64,000 nt of DNA from assembly GCF_000337775.1 (NCBI RefSeq), contig NZ_AOLQ01000015.1:1-64000 (forward strand). Reading direction: 5' to 3'. The position numbers and the translations under genes were made by a program. The stretch is from Haloarcula vallismortis ATCC 29715 (lineage in GTDB: Archaea > Halobacteriota > Halobacteria > Halobacteriales > Haloarculaceae). Below, piece after piece: positions 53,899-63,580 of the stretch. The notes under the pieces are model-generated. The model was not told the origin of the DNA. It searched no databases and saw nothing but the letters and a program-made list of their open reading frames with translations. Within the stretch, counting starts at the first letter, position 1. The number at the start of each line of letters is the position of its first letter.

Positions 53899-54310
53899 CC
53901 GCACTGCCCGCTGATAGCGGGTAATTAGCTCGAAACTCCACAGCGATTCTGCGTCACAGGCAACACAGATACCCTTCGAGATAGGAATCCTCATTTATAT
54001 AGCAACAGAATTTGGCTATAACGAACTATTTAAATATAAATATGCGACAAACAAACTCAAAAGTACTTATTAGTGCACAACTACCTCATTTATGCACTTT
54101 TACCGGGAGAATATAGAAATAATCCGTCATTCGACACGGTCTTGGGTACATTCTCTCGCCGGCGCTTGAGATGCTTGGATGAGAACCTCTCTGTACGAAG
54201 GCGTTTGACTGTCAGAGCAAGAACGGCTGAACACCCGGAACTAGCGACGATTAATCACTGAAGCACAGTTCACTATGCTCTGTAACGCCGGATGCTCTCG
54301 TCAGATGCGC
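53899..54310. other. Intergenic region, composition boundary
   Basis: About 410 bases. It is AT-rich at 53990-54110. No convincing gene; a 62-codon frame at 54073-54261 has no family resemblance. To the right the DNA becomes clearly richer in G+C. Confidence 0.4.
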
Positions 54311-54715
54311 TCAGACCACGACAACACGGTCGGTTTGCCAGCACCCTCGGAACTCGCCGACGGACTGCACTGACAGACCGAACTCGTAGGTGGTTGTCCG
54401 TCCATCCGGGCCCGTAATCGTCACCCGCTGCTCAGCGTAGTTCTCGTCTTGCTCGATAGGGCCCCGCACAGCCTCTTCGAAGTCGATCATCGGGCGGTAC
54501 TGTGGTGACTGGACCATGGCTATAAACCGTTCGAGGGGGCCAGTTGAGCGGCGGTTGGCCGGGGAGGCAAAATTGTACGCCGTCATAATCCCCGCGTTTT
54601 CAAACGGGTCATCGTTCGTTTCCAGCGCATCGAGCTGGAGGGCAACAGCATCGCCAGGGCTGTATGTCTCGCTGGGCGTCGGAAGGCCGGGCACCGGGTG
54701 CTCGTGTTCAGACAT
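54311..54715 (-). CDS. DUF4864 family protein
   Basis: A 134-residue soluble protein. After a proline-rich N-terminus, the key segment is GIMTAYNFASPANRRSTGPL, then ERFIAMVQSPQYRPMIDF. FASPANRR(A/S)TGP is the DUF4864 hallmark. The C-terminal strands (AEQRVTITGPDGRTTTYEFG) fit an NTF2-like fold. The function is unknown. MSEHEHPVPGLP is the most likely start, since upstream codons have no family counterpart. It diverges from the LOV-like gene, with only 50 bases between the called starts. Confidence 0.75.
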   Translation of the reverse strand: MSEHEHPVPGLPTPSETYSPGDAVALQLDALETNDDPFENAGIMTAYNFASPANRRSTGPLERFIAMVQSPQYRPMIDFEEAVRGPIEQDENYAEQRVTITGPDGRTTTYEFGLSVQSVGEFRGCWQTDRVVVV

Positions 54716-54765
54716 TGGTATCGCAGGGGCAAGCGGTATCTGTAACAGGTGCCGCATCATGATGA

Positions 54766-55404
54766 ATGGCAGGTCTGAGCAGCTACGCGCAGGATATCGA
54801 CGGGAGTTTGTGCCCCCGGGAGCTAAAACTAGCAACTGCGAATATGGCCGCACTCAGGGACGCACTTATCGAAACCATGCTGCTTGAGGAGAAGCAGTTT
54901 CGCCGCCAGCTTCCGGACCTTGTCGAAACACACCAACTCCGGAATGTTGATTCAGATACTGCCGACGAGTCACCGACGGACATTCTTCAGTCTCTTGATG
55001 CGCTCACGTCCGGCTCTGTGACTCCCTTCGAGCGAAAGACTATCAGAAAAATGGTTCGACTCGGGATGGCCCCGCTGGGCCTGACACTCACTGGCCCGGC
55101 GTATCAGGACAACCCAGTCCGATATGCGACACAGACATTCCAGGAGATGACTGGCTACTCGCTGGCGACGCTTCGCGGCGAGAACCTTCGATTGCTGCAG
55201 GGACCAGCAACGAACCCCGATGCAATCGCAACGCTTCAGGAGGGGATCGACATCTGGGAACGGCGGACCGTCGAACTATGGAACTACCGGGCGGATGGCA
55301 CACGCTTCAGAAACCGGGTGACGATAGTTCCACTCACCGGTCCCGACGGCTCCATCACGAACTGGCTCGGGGTGCAGAAGGCCATCGACACGGCAGAGGA
55401 CTAA
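54766..55404 (+). CDS. PAS/LOV-like sensor protein lacking the photoactive cysteine
   Basis: A 212-residue protein (186 if it starts at the ATG at 54844). A helical N-terminal part precedes one PAS domain at about residues 105-208. It reads NPVRYATQTFQEMTGYSLAT, LRGENLRLLQGPATNPDAIA, and VELWNYRADGTRFRNRVTIV, PLTGPDGSITNWLGVQKAI. These match LOV domains, in which G(R/K)NCRFLQG carries the cysteine that forms the flavin adduct. Here the Cys is Leu (GENLRLLQG). It may still bind FMN but could not form the adduct, so redox sensing or a loss of flavin is possible. There is no kinase or other output domain. Confidence 0.78.
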   Translation: MAGLSSYAQDIDGSLCPRELKLATANMAALRDALIETMLLEEKQFRRQLPDLVETHQLRNVDSDTADESPTDILQSLDALTSGSVTPFERKTIRKMVRLGMAPLGLTLTGPAYQDNPVRYATQTFQEMTGYSLATLRGENLRLLQGPATNPDAIATLQEGIDIWERRTVELWNYRADGTRFRNRVTIVPLTGPDGSITNWLGVQKAIDTAED

Positions 55405-55450
55405 CTACTGGCGGCACGACTCAGCGATACGTCCGACTCCGGGTGTCTGG

Positions 55451-56443
55451 TCAGTTTGCAGTGTAGAGGAGGTACGCCAGCGTCGCCACCATTCCGGCAG
55501 CAATCAGCAACGCCCATCCAGTCAGCCGGATACGCTGCCCGTACACGCTCAAACTGCCGTCGTCGGTTCCGAGTATCGTAACAAGCCGACTCGGGTGCCT
55601 GAACGGACTCGGTGGTTTTGGCGCAGACAGCCGCTGCCTGAGCTGCCGGTACTCGGTGAACGACCAGACGCCGTACAGGCACAGTGAGAGGACCATCCCG
55701 ACCCAGAAGCTGAACCCCGCGAGCATCGGAAGCCCGACCGGTCCCAGAAGTCCTGCCTGAATCTCCTGTGGCGGGCCTCCGAACCCATCGGTGGTGTTCA
55801 GGAGACCGAAAACCAGCGCAACCAGCGAGAGCCAGAACCCGACGAAACAGACACCGAGTCCCTGTTTCGATAGCCGGTGGACTGTCTCGCCGTGACTGTC
55901 AACCCAGGTCTCGCGTGGCGCTGGCTGCACCTCGCTTGCCGGACGGAGCGCCTGCTGACCCGGGTTCTTCGCCCCCAATCCAGCCAGCACCCCGATGACC
56001 GAGAGGAAACCGCCGATTGCGATGGCTCGCAGTGGCCACGGCGTCCGCTCTCGAATGAGGAACGCATCATTCGGGTCGGCCGGTGAGACGTACGCGCGGG
56101 TCGTTGCTCCCGGCTGGTAGGACTCGACCACTGACTCCGCCCTCGACCGGTCGGAGTACGTCCGAACGCCTGTGCTCGGGAACACCTGTTCGCTAGTGTA
56201 CGTTTCCCCTCGATACTGGTACGTGTAGCGAATCTCCGGCTCGTAGTCGACCCCACGGCCGCCTTCCATGCGGTCGACACGAGCGTCTGTGATGGTTGCC
56301 TGGACGGCAACGGCGTTGTCGACCGCCTGTGACTGCTGGACGTAGTCGTACCCTCCGAACCCGAGAAGGCCGACCGCGAGGAGCAACAGAAGCGCGCTCT
56401 TCTGTGAAAGGTGGAGGGTCGTGATTCCGAGCGGGACCTTCAT
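55451..56443 (-). CDS. DUF3592 domain membrane protein
   Basis: A 330-residue protein. One N-terminal membrane helix (SALLLLLAVGLLGFGGYDYV) leads to an extracytoplasmic beta domain with DUF3592 phrases: VQATITDARVDRMEGGRGVD, YEPEIRYTYQYRGETYTSEQ, YQPGATTRAYVSPADPNDAF. Then four or five more helices follow, such as AIAIGGFLSVIGVLAGLGA and GFWLSLVALVFGLLN, with hydrophilic loops. I choose MKVPLGITTLHLSQKS as start. The function is unknown. It converges on the LOV-like gene (stop at 55404). Confidence 0.75.
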   Translation of the reverse strand: MKVPLGITTLHLSQKSALLLLLAVGLLGFGGYDYVQQSQAVDNAVAVQATITDARVDRMEGGRGVDYEPEIRYTYQYRGETYTSEQVFPSTGVRTYSDRSRAESVVESYQPGATTRAYVSPADPNDAFLIRERTPWPLRAIAIGGFLSVIGVLAGLGAKNPGQQALRPASEVQPAPRETWVDSHGETVHRLSKQGLGVCFVGFWLSLVALVFGLLNTTDGFGGPPQEIQAGLLGPVGLPMLAGFSFWVGMVLSLCLYGVWSFTEYRQLRQRLSAPKPPSPFRHPSRLVTILGTDDGSLSVYGQRIRLTGWALLIAAGMVATLAYLLYTAN

Positions 56444-56547
56444 ATCAGTACACAGTATTGTGTCCCTGTCGTATGAGCGTAGCGCTCGAAACAAACCGCT
56501 TCACGGCTCGGTCATGTTCTATCAGGGGCAACCGAATCAATACGCCA

Positions 56548-58173
56548 TCAGTCGTCTACCTTTCCGTCGCGTCGGTCACGCTCCCTGGCTTCCGGGTCCC
56601 GCCCTGCCGGCTCACCGTGCCCGCCGCCACCGGGTGTTCGGACGGAGACGGTCGACCCGGCCGCGACATCAACAGAGGTCTTCGCTGGGACCGGCTCGCC
56701 GTCGACGAGATTCTCCCCTGTCGCGCCGTCTTCGCCGCCGTCGATTCCTGCAGGGGCCGTCCGCCGACGCTCCGTCAGCAGTGATACGGTGGCGTCGGTC
56801 TCAACGGTGACAGTGCGTTCGATTCCCAGTCCCCCGCGGTACCGGCCGTCGCCACCGCTCGACGGCCGCAGCGCGTACCGCTCGACCCGGAGCGGATACT
56901 CGGTCTCCATCGCTTCGACGGGCGTGTTGAGCGTGTTCGTCATGCCGACCTGCACGCCATCCATCCCGTCTTTCCCGGGCCGGGCTCCGAATCCGCCGCC
57001 GATTGTTTCGTAGTAGGTAAACTCCCCGGCTCGATCGCCGATGATGAGGTTGTTCATAGTTCCCTGTCCACCGGCAGGAACCTTACTTGGGGCCGCCTCT
57101 GCGAGTGCCGCCAGCGTGACGTCCATGACGCGCTGGCTCGTCTCGACGTTGCCACCGACGACCGCAGCCGGCGGGTTCGGGTTGAGTACCGACCCCTCAG
57201 GTGCGGACACGGACACCGGCTCGTAACAGCCGTGGTTCGGCGGAATCTCCGGGTCGGTGATCGCTCGAACGACGAAGTAGACCGCGCTCTTTGCGACTGA
57301 AAGCGGCGCGTTCAGGTTGCCCGCCACCTGGTCGGCGGTCCCGGCGAAGTCGACAGCTATCGAGGCCCCATCGATGGTGACGGCCACCTCGACTGGGATG
57401 TCGTCGTCGGTCACGCCGTCGCCTTCGAGGATATCCTGCGCCCGATACGCTCCGTCCGGGAGCGAATCGAGTTCAGCTTCGACCCGCTCACGGGAGTACT
57501 CGATGACGGCACCGAACGCATCGAGCAGGGTCGAGCCGTGTTCTTCGAGAAGTTCACCGATGCGCTCCTCAGCCCGTCCGTTTGCGGCGCGCTGGGCCCG
57601 GAGGTCCGCCTCACGCTCGTCTGGTGTCCGGACGTTGGCACGGATAAGGTCGTGGACCGCCTCGTTGGGCTCGCCGCCGTCGACGAGCCGAACAGCAGGC
57701 AGACGGAGCCCTTCCTCGTAAATCTCCTGTGCGCCCGGTGGCATGCTTCCCGGCGAACTCCCGCCAACGTCGGCGTGATGGGCGCGCGAGACGGCGTACC
57801 CAATCACCTCGTCGTTCGGCGCGATGGTCGAAACGAGCGTGATGTCCGGGAGGTGTGTTCCGCCGGCGAACGGGTCGTTAACGACGAACACGTCACCCGG
57901 TTTCGGGTCCTTCTGGAGGACAATATCTACCGCGTCGGGCATCGCGCCGAGGTGGACCGGGATGTGTTCCGCCTGTGCAATCATGCGACCAGACGCGTCG
58001 AAAAGCGCCGTCGAGCAGTCCTGGCGTTCCTTGATGTTCGGGGAGTACGCCCCGCGAATGAGCACGTGGCCCATCTCGGCTGCAACGCTCTCAAGCTGGT
58101 TTCTGAGGATTTCAAGCGTTACGGGGTCGATCGAATCCTGTCTGTCACCCGGTGTCATGGCTTCGTCGTTCAT
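56548..58173 (-). CDS. hyuB: Hydantoinase B/oxoprolinase family subunit
   Basis: A 541-residue protein. [80 protein letters not shown] and [20 protein letters not shown] are typical. The C-terminus has [20 protein letters not shown]. HyuB pairs with HyuA in ATP-dependent cleavage of hydantoins, 5-oxoproline and related lactams. The start codon overlaps the hyuA stop (ATGA), so the pair is coupled. An in-frame ATG four codons further in is also possible. Confidence 0.9.
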   Translation of the reverse strand: MNDEAMTPGDRQDSIDPVTLEILRNQLESVAAEMGHVLIRGAYSPNIKERQDCSTALFDASGRMIAQAEHIPVHLGAMPDAVDIVLQKDPKPGDVFVVNDPFAGGTHLPDITLVSTIAPNDEVIGYAVSRAHHADVGGSSPGSMPPGAQEIYEEGLRLPAVRLVDGGEPNEAVHDLIRANVRTPDEREADLRAQRAANGRAEERIGELLEEHGSTLLDAFGAVIEYSRERVEAELDSLPDGAYRAQDILEGDGVTDDDIPVEVAVTIDGASIAVDFAGTADQVAGNLNAPLSVAKSAVYFVVRAITDPEIPPNHGCYEPVSVSAPEGSVLNPNPPAAVVGGNVETSQRVMDVTLAALAEAAPSKVPAGGQGTMNNLIIGDRAGEFTYYETIGGGFGARPGKDGMDGVQVGMTNTLNTPVEAMETEYPLRVERYALRPSSGGDGRYRGGLGIERTVTVETDATVSLLTERRRTAPAGIDGGEDGATGENLVDGEPVPAKTSVDVAAGSTVSVRTPGGGGHGEPAGRDPEARERDRRDGKVDD

Positions 58174-60173
58174 GTCTCGCTCACCTCCGCTGTCAGTGTG
58201 CCGTCATCGCGGACCCGCACGTTCCAGGCCGGTGGGACGACAATTGTACTCTCATCGCCCTCGATAACCGCGGGGCCGTCGATTCTCTCCCGTGGTGGCA
58301 GCCGCGCCCGCTCGTAGACCGGCGTTTCGCGGACCTCGGCACCGAACACCGCCTCCCGAGATTCCTTCTGTGGGTCACCCTCGGCGGCGTACTCAACCGG
58401 TGGGGCGCTCCGTTCGACGGTCGTCGTCACGCGACAGTTCACCAGCTCGACGGACTCGTCCGCTCGATACCCGTACGCGGTCTCATGCGCTGTGGCGAAC
58501 CGCTCGCGGGCGTTTGCGGTGTCGAACGGTCGGTCGATGTCCACAGTAAGTTCGAAACTCTGACCGGCGTACCGGAGGTCGGCGGAGCAACGTACTGTTG
58601 CCGCCTCGCGGTCGCTGACCTCTGCCAGCAGTTCCTCGGCCAGCTCATCGTAGACTGTGTCGACATCCTGGGGGTCGACCGCGTCAAGCGGGCGCTGGTA
58701 CGTCCGTACGGCGTCGCGCTTCTCGTCGGCCGCGAGCAGGCCGTATGCCGACAGCACGCCAGAAGCGCGCGGAATTACCACCCGGTCGATATCGAGGCTG
58801 TCCGCGATTGCGGCCGCGTGCATCGGTCCGGCACCTCCGAACGCGGCAAGCCCGAATTTCCGAGGGTCGTACCCGCGCTCGACGGTCACAGAACGGATTG
58901 CCCGGGTCATGTTCGCATTGGCGACGCGGTAGACGCCACGAGCGGCCTCGCGGGGACCATCGAGACCCGCCTCGTCGGCAAGGTCTGCAAGCGCGTCGTA
59001 TGCTGCGTCTTCATCGAGCGATAGTTCCCCACCTAAACTGGTGCTTGCGCCGATATAGCCCAGCACGAGGTTCGCGTCGGTCACTGTCGGCTCAGTCCCG
59101 CCTTTCCCATAGCAGGCAGGACCGGGGTTTGCTCCGGCGGAGCGCGGGCCGATGCGGAGTGCGCCCCCGGCGTCAACCCAGGCAATGGATCCGCCACCTG
59201 CGCCGACTGTTTCGACGTCGACCATCGGTGTCTTGATCGGCCGTTCGTTGATGACGCCCGCCGTCGTCCGCTCGGCTTCCCCGTCGCGAACGAGGCTCAC
59301 GTCGCTAGAGGTCCCGCCCATATCGAACGTGACCAGCCCGTCATGTTCGTCGGAGTCGTCGGCCGCCATCGAACCGGCCCCGACGACGCCGGCGGCAGGA
59401 CCCGAGAGGACCGTCGTAACAGCGTTCCGCCTGACGGTGTCTGCGTCGGTGATGCCGCCGTTTGCCTGCATAATCCGGGGCTGTGGGACCCCGAGTTCCC
59501 GCGCCCGGTCGGTGAGGTGACTGATGTAGTGGTCAATCGCCGGCCGCACGTACGCGTCGACGACGGTCGTCGACGTCCGCTCGTACTCGCGGAACTCGGC
59601 GAGGACTTCGTGTGAGGCTGAGACGGGCACGTCGAGTTCGTCCCGCAGGATGTCTGCGACGCGTGTTTCGTTTTCTGGGTGGGCGTACGCGTGCAAGAGC
59701 GAGACGGCGACAGATTCGACATCCATCTCGTGTAACTGTGCGGCGATCGCCCGGACTTCGTCCTCGTCGACGGACTGTTCGATACCGTCAGTGGTCGTCC
59801 GTTCGGAGACTTCAAATCGCCGGCGTCTGGGCACCAGCGGTGTCGGCTTTTCGGCGGACAGGTCGTACAGCGACGGACGATCCTGCCGGCCGATTTCCAG
59901 CACGTCTCGGAACCCTTCGGTCGTGACGAGCGCGGTCTTTGCGCCGTCCTCTTCGAGGAGCGCGTTGACCGAGACGGTCATTGCGTGGGAGAACTCGCTG
60001 ACGGTCTCCGGGTCGATGCCGGCCTCCGCACACGCTTTCTCGATGCCGGCGATGACGCCCTCGCTCTGGTCCTCAGTGCTCGGGACTTTCGCAGTCACGA
60101 GTTTGCCGTCGAGCGACAGCGTCACGTCGGTGAAGGTTCCACCGACGTCGACACCGATCCGCCGGCCGCCCAT
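58170..60173 (-). CDS. hyuA: Hydantoinase A/oxoprolinase family subunit
   Basis: A 667-residue protein. The ASKHA-type ATP-binding start IGVDVGGTFTDVTLSLDG is clear. FSHAMTVSVNALLEEDGAKT, LVTTEGFRDVLEIGRQDRPS, PRIMQANGGITDADTVRRNA, LVTFDMGGTSSDVSLVRDGE, VGAGGGSIAWVDAGGALRIG and AAFGGAGPMHAAAIADSLDI are hallmark segments. The start codon follows the transporter stop directly (TAG then ATG). With hyuB it forms an ATP-dependent amidohydrolase. Substrate may be a hydantoin or 5-oxoproline. Confidence 0.92.
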   Translation of the reverse strand: MGGRRIGVDVGGTFTDVTLSLDGKLVTAKVPSTEDQSEGVIAGIEKACAEAGIDPETVSEFSHAMTVSVNALLEEDGAKTALVTTEGFRDVLEIGRQDRPSLYDLSAEKPTPLVPRRRRFEVSERTTTDGIEQSVDEDEVRAIAAQLHEMDVESVAVSLLHAYAHPENETRVADILRDELDVPVSASHEVLAEFREYERTSTTVVDAYVRPAIDHYISHLTDRARELGVPQPRIMQANGGITDADTVRRNAVTTVLSGPAAGVVGAGSMAADDSDEHDGLVTFDMGGTSSDVSLVRDGEAERTTAGVINERPIKTPMVDVETVGAGGGSIAWVDAGGALRIGPRSAGANPGPACYGKGGTEPTVTDANLVLGYIGASTSLGGELSLDEDAAYDALADLADEAGLDGPREAARGVYRVANANMTRAIRSVTVERGYDPRKFGLAAFGGAGPMHAAAIADSLDIDRVVIPRASGVLSAYGLLAADEKRDAVRTYQRPLDAVDPQDVDTVYDELAEELLAEVSDREAATVRCSADLRYAGQSFELTVDIDRPFDTANARERFATAHETAYGYRADESVELVNCRVTTTVERSAPPVEYAAEGDPQKESREAVFGAEVRETPVYERARLPPRERIDGPAVIEGDESTIVVPPAWNVRVRDDGTLTAEVSET

Positions 60174-61382
60174 CTACAGCACCCCCGCGACGCTGAGCAG
60201 CGTCCGAACTCCGAGCCACACGACGATGAGCGTCACGATAGCGCCGAGGGCATTCGCTACTGACCCGTTCGTGTACTCACCGAGGAGCTCACGCTGGTTC
60301 ATCGCGTATATCAAGAACACCGCGACGATCGGCAATAAAATCCCGTTGACGACCTGTGCGAACACGATGATCTGGACGGGACTGCCGCCCAGCAACACCG
60401 AGAGAATCCCGACCCCGAGGATGGTCCCCCAGACAGCACGGAACTGTGTGCTTTGCATGTCCGAATCCCAGCCCAGTGCACCCGTGGTCGCCCACGCGCC
60501 CGCGAGCGGGGCAGTCGTCGCGCTCGTGAACCCGGCGGCGAAGATGCCGATGCTGAAAAACAGTTCGGCGTACGGACCCGCGATGGGTCGCAGCTGTTCG
60601 GCCATCCGGCCGATATCGCTGATTTGCGTGCCCGGCTCGAAGGCCGCGGCCGCGGTCACCATAATCGTGATTGTGATCACGCCGCCGACGACGATTGACA
60701 GCACCGTGTCGATGCGTGAGTGGCCGATATCCTCTGGCCCGCTCCACCGCTCCTGAACGTTACTCGCGTGCAGGAACAGGTTGTACCCGACGATGGTCGT
60801 TCCGACGAGGCCGGTGATGAGGTACAGCGACCCCGAGGGGATTCCGGGGACGAACCCCATCGCAATCGCACCCGGGTCGGGACCGATGAGAATTGCCGAC
60901 GCAACGAACGAGAATGCCATCACGGCGACCAGCCCAATGAGCGCTCGCTCGATCAGCTTGTAGCGCCCAGTGTAGAGCAGGAGGCCGGCGACGAGTCCCA
61001 TCACGACGCCCCACACCGTCGAATCGATACCCGTAATGGTCGCGAGCCCTGCGGCACCGCCGAGGATATTCCCGGCTTCGTAGGCAGCAGTCCCAACGCC
61101 GATCGCGCCGACAACAAGGAATATACTCAGGTACTCGACGATTTGATTGTCGAACCGCTCTCGAAGCGCTTCGCCGAGTCCCTCCCCAGAGACAAGGCCC
61201 AGCCGCGCACTCATCTCTTGGAGAACAATCGTTGCAACGATCGAGAAAACCATCGTCCACAGGAGTGCGTAGCCGAACTCCGCCCCGGTGACGCTCGCAG
61301 TCGTGACCGTGCCTGGGCCGATGAACGCGGCGGCGACCATCGCTCCCGGGCCGACGGCTTTGAGTCGTTTTGTAATGCTCAT
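60174..61382 (-). CDS. Nramp-like transporter lacking canonical metal-binding residues
   Basis: A 402-residue membrane protein with about 11 helices of the Nramp (LeuT-like) fold. In metal-transporting Nramp proteins helix 1 has DPGN; here it is GPGT at residues 22-25 (AAFIGPGTVTTASVTGAEFG). Helix 6 normally has MPH; here it reads TTIVGYNLFLHAS, with Val198-Gly199-Tyr200 in its place. Both metal ligands are thus replaced. The gene is first in an operon with hyuA and hyuB, with no spacer. A role in importing the substrate of HyuAB is a plausible inference; an Nramp-type protein also sits with oxoprolinase genes in Bacillus (YcsG), as I recall. Confidence 0.85.
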   Translation of the reverse strand: MSITKRLKAVGPGAMVAAAFIGPGTVTTASVTGAEFGYALLWTMVFSIVATIVLQEMSARLGLVSGEGLGEALRERFDNQIVEYLSIFLVVGAIGVGTAAYEAGNILGGAAGLATITGIDSTVWGVVMGLVAGLLLYTGRYKLIERALIGLVAVMAFSFVASAILIGPDPGAIAMGFVPGIPSGSLYLITGLVGTTIVGYNLFLHASNVQERWSGPEDIGHSRIDTVLSIVVGGVITITIMVTAAAAFEPGTQISDIGRMAEQLRPIAGPYAELFFSIGIFAAGFTSATTAPLAGAWATTGALGWDSDMQSTQFRAVWGTILGVGILSVLLGGSPVQIIVFAQVVNGILLPIVAVFLIYAMNQRELLGEYTNGSVANALGAIVTLIVVWLGVRTLLSVAGVL

Positions 61383-61562
61383 GATTGTTGGTTTTGATAG
61401 CCACTGTCACGGTCCCGGCAGGTGACGAAAAGTATTGTTAAGACCTGTGTGTGTCCGGAACATCGGTTGTATGAACTCTATGTCTGTGCCGCTAGGTGTG
61501 TGAACAAGTATGACACACTTCAGCCCCGGATAGGAGTCTATCTGGGTCCCAAGCGGGGGTAT

Positions 61563-62108
61563 TCACGGTTCCCGTGTTCTCAAAAGTACCTTCGAAACAC
61601 TCTCTTCGATTTCAATTTCGAACGGGAGGTCAGTAATGCTACCGCGGATGAATCGGATCATCAACCATCGGACCGACTCGGATGGGAACACCACGTGGAA
61701 ACTCCCCTTTTCGTCGCGTCGGACAGTCAGGAATCCACACAGTGAGAGCCAGTCGAGCACGTCTTCGAGTGAATCAAATCGTTCGGCATACTCTTGAGCG
61801 TGGTACTGCGCCACCTGATCGATCATTTCGAGCACTTCCTGGTCACGTGCATCTGGGTCGGTAAACTGGCTCAGGAGTGCATGAAGGAGGTCGATGTCCA
61901 GCAGGACGTGCTCGCCTGTCGAGAGCATCTCGTAGTACGTCTGAAGGTGATCGCTGTCACTCGCATGGGCCGAGTCGAAGTTTGCCGCGTAGAACGCGAT
62001 TGCTTCGCGGATCAGTTGGCTTTGACTCTCCCCAGTTCGGTCGGTCAGCCCCTCTAACGTCTCCTTTGTCTCCTCGTCGAGAGAGACGGTGACGCGGTCG
62101 GTTGGCAT
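61563..62108 (-). CDS. Ribbon-helix-helix transcriptional regulator
   Basis: A 181-residue protein. The N-terminus is a clear RHH domain: DRVTVSLDEETKETLEGLTD, RTGESQSQLIREAIAFYAAN. The rest (about 130 residues) is mixed alpha/beta with HLQTYYEMLSTGEHVLLDID and EKGSFHVVFPSESVRWLMIR. It may sense a ligand or partner, but I do not recognise a domain. I start at MPTDRVTVS, since the strand must begin there; an ATG 15 bases upstream is less likely. It lies upstream of the hydantoinase operon on the same strand, 180 bases away, and could regulate it. Confidence 0.8.
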   Translation of the reverse strand: MPTDRVTVSLDEETKETLEGLTDRTGESQSQLIREAIAFYAANFDSAHASDSDHLQTYYEMLSTGEHVLLDIDLLHALLSQFTDPDARDQEVLEMIDQVAQYHAQEYAERFDSLEDVLDWLSLCGFLTVRRDEKGSFHVVFPSESVRWLMIRFIRGSITDLPFEIEIEESVSKVLLRTREP

Positions 62109-62210
62109 AGTGGCCCTCGTCACTGGATGGCCTTAATATCGTGTCGTTTGGTGACAGAGACCTCTCAGACCGCAGCAAGACCGGCACGTCTGGACGGCAT
62201 CCGGAACCAG

Positions 62211-63464
62211 TTACGGCCAGGTACCGCTCTGCTTGCCGGCGTTCATGACCCGCTGGAGTGCAACGACGTATGCAGCGGTTCGGAGCGACGGGAGGTTTCG
62301 CCCCTCGTACGCATCGATGAGGTTCCCGAACTGCTCGACGATAATTGAATCCAGTTCCTCGTTGACGCGTTCTCCGGACCAGTAGAAGCGCTGCCTGTTC
62401 TGGACCCATTCGAAGTAGGACACGATGACGCCGCCCGCGTTCGCGAGGATATCCGGAACGACCAGCGTCTCGCGGTCACTGAGAATATCGTCCGCGGTGG
62501 GAGTAATCGGGCCGTTTGCAGCCTCTGAGATGACATCAGCGGAGATCTCATGCGCCAGCGACTCGCCGATGGCGTTTTCGAGTGCGGCCGGAATCAGCAG
62601 GTCGATATCGAGCGTGAGCAGCTCCTCGTTGGTGAGCTCTCCCTCGGCCTCCGGATAGCCGACGACGCTCCCGGTTTCGCGTTTGTAGTCCTTGACTGCG
62701 ATGGGGTCGAACGACGCGTCGCTGTATATCGCCCCGCTCGAATCGGAGACAGCGACGACGTTGGCACCCATCTCGTAGATGAGTTTCGCCGCGATCCAGC
62801 CGGCGTTCCCGTAGCCCTGAACCGCGACCGTCGCGCCTTCGAGGTCCTTATCGAGATACTCGAAGGCTTCACGCGCCGCGACGACCGTCGACCGCCCGGT
62901 CGCTTCGACGCGGCCTTCGCTGCCGCCGCTTGCGAGGTCCTTTCCGGTTATCACGCCGGGTTCGGTCGTGTTTTCGAGTGTCTCGTAGGTGTCCTTGATC
63001 CAGTTCATCTCGCGCTGGCCTGTGTTGACATCGGGCGCGGGCACGTCGCGGTCGGCACCTATCAGCGGCGTCAGTTCCTTCGCAAACGAGCGCGTGACCC
63101 GTTCCAGTTCACTCTCCGAATAGTTACTCGGGTCGATGACGATGCCGCCTTTCCCCCCGCCCAGTGGGATATCGCTCGTCGCCGTCTTGTAAACCATCCA
63201 GCCGGAGAGCGCCTTGACCTCGTCGCGGTCGACCTCCGGGTGATAGCGGATGCCGCCTTTGTAGGGGCCGCGGTCACCGTTGAACTGTGACCGGTACGCA
63301 CGGAACACCTCGACCGACCCGTCGTCCATCTCGACAGACAGGTTCGTTTCAAGTATCCGCTCGGGCGCTTTCAGCCGCTCCAGTTGTCCTTCTGAGATGT
63401 CCAGGTGCTGTGCTGCGGAATCGATCTGTGTCCGCAGGCTCTGGTACGGATTTACATCAGACAT
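62211..63464 (-). CDS. gdhB: Glutamate dehydrogenase
   Basis: A 417-residue enzyme of the hexameric GDH type. [40 protein letters not shown] with the catalytic Lys and glycine-rich loop, [20 protein letters not shown] and [20 protein letters not shown] are diagnostic. The nucleotide loop is [19 protein letters not shown], and [16 protein letters not shown] is typical of the end. It interconverts glutamate with 2-oxoglutarate and ammonia. Haloarchaea have several GDH paralogs; the coenzyme cannot be read with certainty. An inverted repeat lies 55-76 bases upstream of the start. Confidence 0.93.
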   Translation of the reverse strand: MSDVNPYQSLRTQIDSAAQHLDISEGQLERLKAPERILETNLSVEMDDGSVEVFRAYRSQFNGDRGPYKGGIRYHPEVDRDEVKALSGWMVYKTATSDIPLGGGKGGIVIDPSNYSESELERVTRSFAKELTPLIGADRDVPAPDVNTGQREMNWIKDTYETLENTTEPGVITGKDLASGGSEGRVEATGRSTVVAAREAFEYLDKDLEGATVAVQGYGNAGWIAAKLIYEMGANVVAVSDSSGAIYSDASFDPIAVKDYKRETGSVVGYPEAEGELTNEELLTLDIDLLIPAALENAIGESLAHEISADVISEAANGPITPTADDILSDRETLVVPDILANAGGVIVSYFEWVQNRQRFYWSGERVNEELDSIIVEQFGNLIDAYEGRNLPSLRTAAYVVALQRVMNAGKQSGTWP

Positions 63465-63518
63465 GTCTCCACAGGACTCATAGAGATACCAAAAGCTATC
63501 TATTTCTACCAGAAAGAT

Positions 63519-63540
63519 TACTATACCAATCGATATAGTA
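63519..63540. promoter_or_regulatory. Inverted repeat upstream of gdhB
   Basis: TACTATA, 8 bases, TATAGTA: a perfect 7-bp inverted repeat 55-76 bases before the gdhB start. It could be a dimeric-regulator site. The protein is unknown. Confidence 0.4.
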
Positions 63541-63580
63541 GATACTAATTTGAGGGCTTACATCGGCACTTGAATGCGAA

